Source: CAIXTV01 sp037144095 (GTDB taxonomy: Bacteria; Bacteroidota; Bacteroidia; Bacteroidales; CAIXTV01). From it: a stretch of DNA of 11,418 bases. Both the position numbers and the translations under genes were made by a program. Positions 6,395 to 11,418 of this stretch are shown here, in pieces. Each line of letters begins with the position of its first letter. The stretch's first letter is position 1. The stretch covers positions 1 to 11,418 of the forward strand of contig JBAWXL010000152.1 in the NCBI GenBank assembly GCA_037144095.1, given 5' to 3'. The notes beneath the pieces are model-generated. The model worked only from the letters and a program-made list of their open reading frames with translations. It made no database searches and was not told where the DNA came from.

Positions 6395-7972
6395 ATGAAA
6401 AAATTAACAGTTTTAGTTTGCTGTATGATACTCATATCAGCATCGACCGTGCAGGCCCAAACCGAATTGAAAGCTCAACAAATCAACGTTTTTAAAAACG
6501 GAACCTATTATGTTTTGAAAGAGGGTGATGTGAGTTTGAAAAAGGGAATCGCCAAAATTGCTTTGCCCACCAATCCTTTGCTTGGTACTTTTTGGCTTAC
6601 TTCGCTAAAAGACATCAAAATAGACAATGTGGTTTTCAGAACTGATACGATTAAAAAGCAACGACCTGCCCGTTCGCTCGACGAGTTTATTAGTGCTAAC
6701 CTCAACAAAGCCATAAAGATTACCTATAAAGTGGATGAAAAAACCACCAAAGAACTCAGCGGAACACTTCAACTGTTTGTGCCCGAAACTTCACTCATTA
6801 AATTAAAAGGAAACGATGGAAGGCTGTATTTTATCAGTGCCAACGAAATTAAGGAATTCAGCCTGGATGATAAATCGAATGACTTGATGACGGTAGATTC
6901 GCTGATGCGATTGGGTGAAGTTGAATTTAATAAAAAGCCCGACGAAACCCGCTTGAGGATGGTGTATATGCAAACCGGAATTCAATGGATGCCCTCCTAT
7001 TTCATTAAAATTATTGACGATAAAGAATTGCAAATTGAGATGAAAGCCCTGGTGGAAAACTATTCGGAATCCATTGAAGATGCCGACCTTACACTCACAG
7101 TGGGCAACCCTCAATTCTATTGGGGAAAAATGACTGACCCTATAACCTTAGGATATTTAAGTAATATTTTTGAGCAAAAACCAACTGCCATCAACAATAC
7201 CCGCTATCAGTATCAGAATTATAACGCCTATGCGGCGCAAGACATTTCGGTTGCTGATGGTTTTGCAAGCATTCCTGCATTTGAAGAATCAAGCACCTAT
7301 ACAACTGAAGGAGAGAAAACTAATGACTTGTATATGTATTCGATTGGCAAAGTGAGTTTATTGAAAAACACCAAAACTTCGTTTGAGATTTTCGCCCAAA
7401 AAGTAACTTATAAAGATGTGTATGAAGTGAATGTGAGCGATGTGGTAAACTACATTACGAACCGATATATTGCCAACGATCCTGAAGCAAGAGTGGATGT
7501 GTTTCATTCGCTGCGTCTGACCAACAAAACGAGCAATCCTTTTACCACTGCCCCTGCCTTTGTGCTGAACGAAAAACAACAACCTCTGGCACAGGACATC
7601 ATTAAATATACTTCTGTTGGAGGCGATGTTTCGGTGCAACTATCAAAAGCAGGCGATGTGGTGGTAAAAAACCAGGAAGAAGAGATTAAGAAAATGGAGA
7701 ACTTCAAAAAAGTGGGTCGCAACTATTATAATAAGGTGACCATAAAAGGAACTATTAGCATTAGCAACCAACAAAAGAAAACTATTGATTTGAGAATAAA
7801 GAAATCACTCACTGCAGAAGTGCTTGAAGCTTCCGACAATGGAAAATCGAAGAAATCGGGTAAGTATTATAGTTTAAATCCTTATTCAGACATTAGCTGG
7901 GAAATTCCTATTAAGGAGAATGAGAAAAAAACGGTTACGTATCAATATGATGTGCTTGTGATTAACAATTAA
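6395..7972 (+). CDS. Exported DUF4139-type domain protein
   Basis: The 525-residue protein begins with a Sec signal peptide (MKK, a hydrophobic core, then STVQA-Q, likely cut after residue 21), so it acts in the periplasm or at the envelope. The middle part (about residues 185-240) has the sequence TGIQWMPSYFIKI followed by MKALVENYSESIEDADLTL and VGNPQF, which matches the beta-rich DUF4139 family as I know it. The C-terminus (ISWEIPIKENEKKTVTYQYDV) is the usual end of that fold, where a beta-sandwich closes on the terminal strand. The N-terminal half lacks a clear DUF4140 partner domain or the coiled coil often seen in the family. The molecular role of DUF4139 proteins is not established. 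The ATG is chosen because it starts the signal peptide. It stands alone: the flanking spaces are large and there is no operon partner. Confidence 0.85.
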   Translation: MKKLTVLVCCMILISASTVQAQTELKAQQINVFKNGTYYVLKEGDVSLKKGIAKIALPTNPLLGTFWLTSLKDIKIDNVVFRTDTIKKQRPARSLDEFISANLNKAIKITYKVDEKTTKELSGTLQLFVPETSLIKLKGNDGRLYFISANEIKEFSLDDKSNDLMTVDSLMRLGEVEFNKKPDETRLRMVYMQTGIQWMPSYFIKIIDDKELQIEMKALVENYSESIEDADLTLTVGNPQFYWGKMTDPITLGYLSNIFEQKPTAINNTRYQYQNYNAYAAQDISVADGFASIPAFEESSTYTTEGEKTNDLYMYSIGKVSLLKNTKTSFEIFAQKVTYKDVYEVNVSDVVNYITNRYIANDPEARVDVFHSLRLTNKTSNPFTTAPAFVLNEKQQPLAQDIIKYTSVGGDVSVQLSKAGDVVVKNQEEEIKKMENFKKVGRNYYNKVTIKGTISISNQQKKTIDLRIKKSLTAEVLEASDNGKSKKSGKYYSLNPYSDISWEIPIKENEKKTVTYQYDVLVINN

Positions 7973-8177
7973 CAGGCCTTATAATTGAATGTTCTTTTTT
8001 AATCAGCGGAAATCATTTTATTTTGAGAAAAGCCTTAGCTTGAAACAATTCATAAATCAGTGAATCTGTGGCAATATACTATTGATTTTCAATTCCCATA
8101 AGTAAGCTCAAGCATAGTGTTTCTTTTAAAAAATGTTAATTCCAATTAAAATAAAGATCCAGACATTAAAATTCTAG

Positions 8178-8185
8178 TATATTTG
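8178..8185 (+). promoter_or_regulatory. Candidate -7 promoter box (TATATTTG)
   Basis: TATATTTG is an exact match to the Bacteroidota TAnnTTTG element, 24 bp ahead of the ATG of the WG-repeat gene, followed by the AT-rich leader typical of the phylum. No convincing TTG is found at -33. The position next to a start after a 237-bp gap makes it the best promoter call in the window. Confidence 0.5.
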
Positions 8186-8209
8186 CATTGAACTTAAATT
8201 TATATAAAC

Positions 8210-9394
8210 ATGAAAAAATCAATTTATTTGATAGCAATAGCCCTATCAATTTGTTTTCTAAGTCCCACTTTTGCGCAAAGGGGTGATAATAAAAAAACCG
8301 CTGACATTCCCATCAAGGTGAAACGTTATCCGAATAATAAATTTGGATATGTAGATGATGCAGGAAAGGAAGTTATTGCCGCAAAATACGACAATGCCCG
8401 CGAATTTTTCGAACCCGATGGCTTGGCTCCTGTTTGCGTAGGTTGTGATTTCACAGGCTCTAAAAGAGGTGGAAAATGGGGATATGTTGACATGAAAGGC
8501 ACTGAAGTGATTGCACTTAAATATGCTCAGGCTTATCCTTTTTATGAAGGTGTTGGCAGGGTTCGTCTCACTGATTCGGTTTGCGACAACTGCATGTGGG
8601 GTTTGGTAAATAGAAAAGGCAAAGAAATTACTCGTTTTAAATATGATGAAATCAAAAGCCCCACCGAAGGCTATTCGATTATGTGTATCGGCTTGAGTCA
8701 GAAAAATCCAAGATATGGTATATTAGATTCTGCAGGTAAAGAAATCGTTCCTCCGATTTATAGAAACATTGGAACTTTTAAAAATGGAATTTGCTCTGCT
8801 CAGTCTGCAACTGATAACAAATGGGGATATTTGAATAAAAAAGGAGAAATTGCTATCCCTATTAGCTTTCATTCAGCTTTTCCTTTTTCGGAAAATTTTG
8901 CTTGTGTAGCTGTTAAAGATACCACCGGGATTAAATATGGTTTTATTGACACCAAAGGAAAAGAAGTCATCAAATGTCAGTTTGAGAGTGCAGGAAGCTT
9001 CGAAAATGGCATGGCTAAAGTGAGACTAAATAAAAAATGGACTTTTATCAATACTTCAGGAAAAGCAATATCAGATTATATATATGATTTGGCTTTGGAT
9101 TTCAAAAACGATTTGACCTTTGCGAAACTTAACGGCAAATGGGGTTTAATCAATAAGGAAAATAAAACCATTATTGATTTCAAATTCGATGAAGCTGCTT
9201 CTTTTTATGGTGGTTTTGCCAGAGTGAAGCTTAACGGAAAATGGGGCTTTGTAAATAGTGTGGGCAAACAAATTGCTGAATGCAAATACGATAAAGTGGA
9301 AGCTTTTAACATTGAAGGTAAAGCACGCGTTGAAATGGGAGAGAAAAAAGGTTATGTGACTTCGGACGGAACTGAGGTTTGGGATAATAAATAA
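8210..9394 (+). CDS. Exported WG-repeat protein
   Basis: The 394-residue protein has a signal peptide (MKKSIYLIAIALSICFLSP, probably cut after TFA at residue 22) and then ten WG repeats (WG_beta_rep type) filling the mature chain. Each repeat carries a K-[WFY]-G-[YFL]-[VIL]-[DN]-x-x-G-K core followed by [IV]-x-x-x-[YF]-D and a strand ending in A-x-V. Cores include KFGYVDDAG (from residue 44), KWGYVDMKG, MWGLVNRKG, RYGILDSAG, KWGYLNKKG, KYGFIDTKG, KWTFINTSG, KWGLINKEN, KWGFVNSVG and KKGYVTSDG. Such repeats form beta-rich surface or periplasmic proteins, generally thought to bind partners rather than to catalyse. Two CxxC pairs (C76/C79 and C125/C128) lie in loops after the first and second repeats and might form disulfides or bind metal. 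The gene is monocistronic, with its own promoter box and a hairpin terminator downstream. The specific function is unknown. Confidence 0.93.
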   Translation: MKKSIYLIAIALSICFLSPTFAQRGDNKKTADIPIKVKRYPNNKFGYVDDAGKEVIAAKYDNAREFFEPDGLAPVCVGCDFTGSKRGGKWGYVDMKGTEVIALKYAQAYPFYEGVGRVRLTDSVCDNCMWGLVNRKGKEITRFKYDEIKSPTEGYSIMCIGLSQKNPRYGILDSAGKEIVPPIYRNIGTFKNGICSAQSATDNKWGYLNKKGEIAIPISFHSAFPFSENFACVAVKDTTGIKYGFIDTKGKEVIKCQFESAGSFENGMAKVRLNKKWTFINTSGKAISDYIYDLALDFKNDLTFAKLNGKWGLINKENKTIIDFKFDEAASFYGGFARVKLNGKWGFVNSVGKQIAECKYDKVEAFNIEGKARVEMGEKKGYVTSDGTEVWDNK

Positions 9395-9399
9395 GACAG

Positions 9400-9420
9400 G
9401 CGTTAGGAGTTAGGCATTAG
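9400..9420 (+). repeat. 7-bp tandem triplet (GNNTTAG)
   Basis: Three 7-bp units GCGTTAG, GAGTTAG, GCATTAG begin six bases after the WG-repeat stop codon. Minor low-complexity sequence between the stop codon and the terminator. Confidence 0.5.
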
Positions 9421-9464
9421 TGTTTTATTTGTTTAATCGGTGCTTGACAACTAAAAAACAATAT

Positions 9465-9498
9465 AAAAAAGGTTTGTGAATTTTCGCAAACCTTTTTT
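9465..9498. terminator. Strong hairpin terminator, probably bidirectional
   Basis: The left arm AAAAAAGGTTTGTG (9465-9478) pairs with the right arm CGCAAACCTTTTTT (9485-9498) around the six-base loop AATTTT, giving a 14-bp stem with one G-T pair. The right arm ends in six T, so it fits an intrinsic terminator for the WG-repeat gene; the left arm's six A make it equally suitable on the opposite strand. It sits 70 bp past the WG-repeat stop and isolates it from the J-domain gene. Confidence 0.88.
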
Positions 9499-9581
9499 AA
9501 TTTCACAATAGTATCTGATACTTTTATTTTTTAAAGTTTCATACAAAAACATTTCTTGTATTTTAAACCCAAAGTTAATCC

Positions 9582-10094
9582 TTGCTGAATTATTATAACA
9601 TATTAGGTATTCATCATACGGCTCTTCCTGTCGAGATTAAAAAAGCATATAGGCAAAAGGCTAAGCTACATCATCCTGATATTAGCAATAGTATGTTTGC
9701 TAAAGAAAATTTTCAATTGATACAAGAAGCTTACAGGGTTTTAATAAATGAAAAAACAAGGCGATTGTATGATTTTAAGTTTAGGGATGATAAAAGTAAT
9801 TATAAAAAGTATGGCACTAGTATAAGGAACCCCTCCTATCAACGGCAAACTTATAAGGCTAAGGTAGAGGTTGAGGTTAAGGGTGAGGTTGAGGTTGAGG
9901 TTGAGGTTGAAAGGAAAGACAAAATGTTGTTTTATTCTTTGATTCTATTGGGTTGCTTGAGCGTGTTATTCGGATTGTATGATTTGTTTTTTAAGGAATG
10001 GGAAGGTTTGAGTAATGTTTCAGGCTTGATGTTTGGACTTGCTTTTTTAATTATTCTTATTCGAGGATGGAAGTTGCTTTTAAATACGGATTAA
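9582..10094 (+). CDS. Membrane-anchored J-domain (DnaJ-like) protein
   Basis: The 170-residue protein has an N-terminal J domain at about 3-66: YYNILGI, then IKKAYRQKAKLHHPD with the invariant HPD at 31-33, which stimulates the ATPase of a DnaK/Hsp70 partner, then FQLIQEAYRVL and RRLYDF. There is no Gly/Phe region or zinc-finger domain, so it is not the main DnaJ. A linker with a Val-Glu repeat (residues ~95-110), encoded by the GGTTGA microsatellite, precedes two hydrophobic segments (about 116-138 and 146-166), so the J domain is probably held on the cytoplasmic face of the inner membrane. An in-frame TAA lies at 9576-9578 and no ATG precedes the J domain, so the start must be TTG at 9582 (or CTG at 9585); the domain is complete from there. 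Likely a local co-chaperone; its client is unknown. Confidence 0.85.
   Translation: MLNYYNILGIHHTALPVEIKKAYRQKAKLHHPDISNSMFAKENFQLIQEAYRVLINEKTRRLYDFKFRDDKSNYKKYGTSIRNPSYQRQTYKAKVEVEVKGEVEVEVEVERKDKMLFYSLILLGCLSVLFGLYDLFFKEWEGLSNVSGLMFGLAFLIILIRGWKLLLNTD
9863..9910 (+). repeat. GGTTGA microsatellite inside the J-domain gene
   Basis: Eight 6-bp units: GGTAGA, GGTTGA, GGTTAA, GGGTGA and four GGTTGA. It encodes alternating Val-Glu (VEVEVKGEVEVEVEVE). The 6-bp period keeps the frame whatever the copy number, so changes lengthen or shorten the linker between J domain and membrane by two residues per unit. The same hexamer is found outside genes at 5586-5620. Confidence 0.9.
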
Positions 10095-10370
10095 TTGATA
10101 AGCATCAGTCAAAAAATTAAAATTGAATTAAAACCTTGTGCTCACTCCGAAACTAATTTAAAACATTAAAGAGTCATAGATTCAGAGCTTTTAATTATCT
10201 CAGATTAGTGCTATTTCGAAGTAGCCTCCTTTTTCAAATTTAAAAGCAAAAATAATATTACTATATTCATACTTGGAATAATTGGATTTGCGATTTTCTT
10301 TATTCATTTAAGAGCTATAGGATCAATAAAAATGGCTCATATACTGCAAGATACAACTCGCTTAATGAAG

Positions 10371-10621
10371 GTAGTTACATTCTTCACTTTTGTAGCTACA
10401 TTCTTCACTTTGGTAGTTACATTCTTCACTTTTGTAGCTACATTCTTCACTTTTGTAGTTACATTCTTCACTTTTGTAGTTACATTCTTCATTTGGTAGT
10501 TACAATCTTTAATTTTGTAGTTACAATCTTTAATTTTGTAGTTACCTTCTTCAATTTTGTAGTTACCTACATCAATTAGGTAGTTACTAACATCAATTAG
10601 GTAGTTACAAGAATCACTCAA
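10371..10621 (+). repeat. 21-bp tandem array B (12 units, GTAG[TC]TAC core)
   Basis: Twelve units start at 10371, 10392, 10413, 10434, 10455, 10476, 10496, 10517, 10538, 10559, 10580 and 10601. All are 21 bp except unit 6, which is 20 bp. The first eight bases are GTAGTTAC or GTAGCTAC in all twelve, a dyad of GTA-NN-TAC. The other 13 bases vary in blocks: ATTCTTCACTTTT in units 1-5, AATCTTTAATTTT in 7-8, then CTTCTTCAATTTT, CTACATCAATTAG, TAACATCAATTAG and a divergent last unit. So the array is homogeneous at its left end and decays to the right. Spacers are too short for CRISPR. It ends 375 bp before the aconitase start. Function unknown; a helically phased operator array is one possibility. 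Confidence 0.92.
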
Positions 10622-10708
10622 TAAGTTTTTGTTTAATTATATCAGATTAGACCTTTTTTGGTGAAACCTCAAACTTAAATACAATTATATTTCTGATGGC
10701 TTGCAATA

Positions 10709-10720
10709 TGACAAATGTCA
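10709..10720. promoter_or_regulatory. Candidate operator TGACA-AA-TGTCA
   Basis: A perfect 5-bp inverted repeat with a 2-bp spacer, followed by the direct copy TGACAAAT at 10731-10738. It lies 276 bp upstream of aconitase, rather far for direct control. A dyad of this length can occur by chance; no regulator is assigned. Confidence 0.25.
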
Positions 10721-10933
10721 ATAATCAAAGTGACAAATACATCTTTTGCATTGATAAATAACATGAATTCTGAACAGAAATATTATTTTCGCTATCTTCC
10801 AATATTCAGAAATATTCATAACTTTGAAAAAGGTTTTTGAATGTGTTTATAATAGATTTTTATGGATTTTTTTCCTAATATAAGCTTCTGATTAAAAGCA
10901 TTTAAACAACCAATGAACATTACTTTAATTTTA

Positions 10934-10961
10934 TTGTTTTATGTTCAAGAAATTATATTTA
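10934..10961 (+). promoter_or_regulatory. Candidate aconitase promoter (TTG ... TATATTTA)
   Basis: TTG at 10934-10936 followed after 17 bp by TATATTTA at 10954-10961, one mismatch from the Bacteroidota -7 consensus TAnnTTTG, 35 bp before the ATG. An exact -7 match, TAACTTTG, also occurs at 10819-10826, which would give a long leader. Either may be used. Confidence 0.38.
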
Positions 10962-10996
10962 TCACGAAAAATAAATTAAACTTAAATATCTATATC

Positions 10997-11418
10997 ATGC
11001 CTTTTGACTTCGAAATGATTAAAACATTTTATGCTGAATTACCCTCAAAAATTTCAATAACAAGAAGTGTTTTAAATCATCCTCTTACACTTAGCGAAAA
11101 ACTTCTCTATTCTCATTTGTTTGAAAATAAAATCAACTCTCCCTTAAAACGAGGGACTGATTATGTAGATTTTGCTCCCGATAGGGTCGCTATGCAAGAC
11201 GCAACAGCCCAAATGGCATTGCTTCAATTTATGATGGCAGGAAAAGACACCACTTCTGTTCCTTCTTCTGTACATTGCGACCATTTAATCATGGCAAAAT
11301 CAGGAAATGTGGAAGACCTTGCTACTGCAAATGTGACAAATAAAGAAGTTTATGATTTCTTGAGTTCTGTTTGTAATAAATATGATATTGGTTTCTGGAA
11401 ACCGGGAGCAGGTATCAT
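10997..11418 (+). CDS. acn: Aconitate hydratase, N-terminal part (runs off the window)
   Basis: From ATG at 10997 an open frame runs 140 codons to the window edge with no stop. The translation starts MPFDFEMIKTFYAELPSKI and continues through LTLSEKLLYSHL, DYVDFAPDRVAMQDATAQMA, VPSSVHCDHLIMAKSG, NKEVYDFLSSV and FWKPGAGI, a clear match to aconitase domain 1 of the mitochondrial/Bacteroidota type. The Gln and Asp of AMQDATAQ and the Asp-His of VHCDHL correspond to substrate-site residues known in aconitases. The enzyme interconverts citrate and isocitrate through cis-aconitate in the TCA cycle, using a [4Fe-4S] cluster; the cluster cysteines, with the rest of the ~750-residue enzyme, lie beyond the window. 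The start is well placed, matching the usual N-terminus of the family. Truncated only by the window end. Confidence 0.96.
   Translation, partial: MPFDFEMIKTFYAELPSKISITRSVLNHPLTLSEKLLYSHLFENKINSPLKRGTDYVDFAPDRVAMQDATAQMALLQFMMAGKDTTSVPSSVHCDHLIMAKSGNVEDLATANVTNKEVYDFLSSVCNKYDIGFWKPGAGI

Larger units (their letters stand above)
10095..10996. other. 0.9-kb gene-free region around a 21-bp array
   Basis: No convincing gene lies between the J-domain gene and aconitase. Bases 10095-10370 are AT-rich and hold nothing I can identify apart from an open + frame without a usable start (a hydrophobic stretch near 10250-10320, continuing through the array to a stop at 10497). Then come the 21-bp array B, a small inverted repeat at 10709-10720, and AT-rich sequence with promoter-like boxes ahead of aconitase. 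Confidence 0.7.

Noticed and set aside
10209..10499. A + strand open frame with a hydrophobic stretch (IFILGIIGFAIFFIHL) running into TFFTFVV repeats
   Set aside because: There is no ATG before 10332 and the remainder is array translation. It might be a decayed membrane-protein fragment, but I cannot support a gene or pseudogene.
10337..10621. An antisense 94-codon open frame with KNVTTKV repeats
   Set aside because: It is the reverse translation of 21-bp array B. The 20-bp unit shifts the frame, giving a different repeat (NYKIKDC) in the other half, which is expected of non-coding repeats rather than of a selected protein.
10371..10621. CRISPR array
   Set aside because: Units are 21 bp with an 8-bp constant core and 13-bp related tails; repeats and spacers are both too short, tails are not unique, and there are no cas genes.
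10763..10840. 25-codon open frame MNSEQKYYFRYLPIF...
   Set aside because: Too short, no ribosome-binding site or conserved feature; it reads like chance in AT-rich leader sequence.

Overview
The window looks like chromosomal DNA of a member of the Bacteroidota, probably an environmental or uncultured one. The reasons are: AT-rich sequence with A-purine-rich genes; almost no Shine-Dalgarno sequences ahead of starts; several start-proximal boxes fitting the Bacteroidota -7 promoter element TAnnTTTG; two exported proteins typical of the phylum (a DUF4139-type protein and a WG-repeat protein); a mitochondrial-type aconitase; and intergenic DNA crowded with short tandem repeats. No taxonomic marker gene is present, so this is inference.

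Layout. All convincing genes lie on the + strand and are separated by 185-1050 bp, so they look like single transcription units rather than an operon. (1) 60-962: unrecognised cytosolic protein with an acidic low-complexity tract. (2) 1179-5348: a 1389-residue protein made almost wholly of 23 tandem ~60-residue modules of the 'homing endonuclease associated repeat' type (Pfam HNH_repeat), with no nuclease or other domain. (3) 5349-6394: about 1 kb without a credible gene, holding two copies of a ~126-bp dispersed repeat, a GGTTGA microsatellite, a ten-unit 21-bp degenerate tandem array, and 8-bp tandem repeats. (4) 6395-7972: exported DUF4139-like protein. (5) 8210-9394: exported WG-repeat protein, followed by a strong hairpin terminator. 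(6) 9582-10094: membrane-anchored J-domain protein with an in-frame GGTTGA microsatellite. (7) 10095-10996: about 900 bp without a credible gene, holding a second 21-bp array of twelve units. (8) 10997 to the window end: the first 140 codons of aconitate hydratase.

The most interesting object is the 23-repeat protein. Each module keeps a rigid framework (ELI.DLK.VA...Y...GKYS.......FGSW..A...AGL) while seven residues just before FGSW, where a helix-turn-helix-like recognition helix would be expected, differ in every module. That is the pattern expected of a modular, programmable DNA reader comparable in logic to TALE proteins, though this is a hypothesis. Its last third is built from four copies of a 363-bp two-module super-repeat, showing recent growth by duplication. 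The two 21-bp arrays in the same window, each with a conserved core and a dyad every two helical turns, are natural candidate binding sites to test, but nothing in the sequence proves a link.
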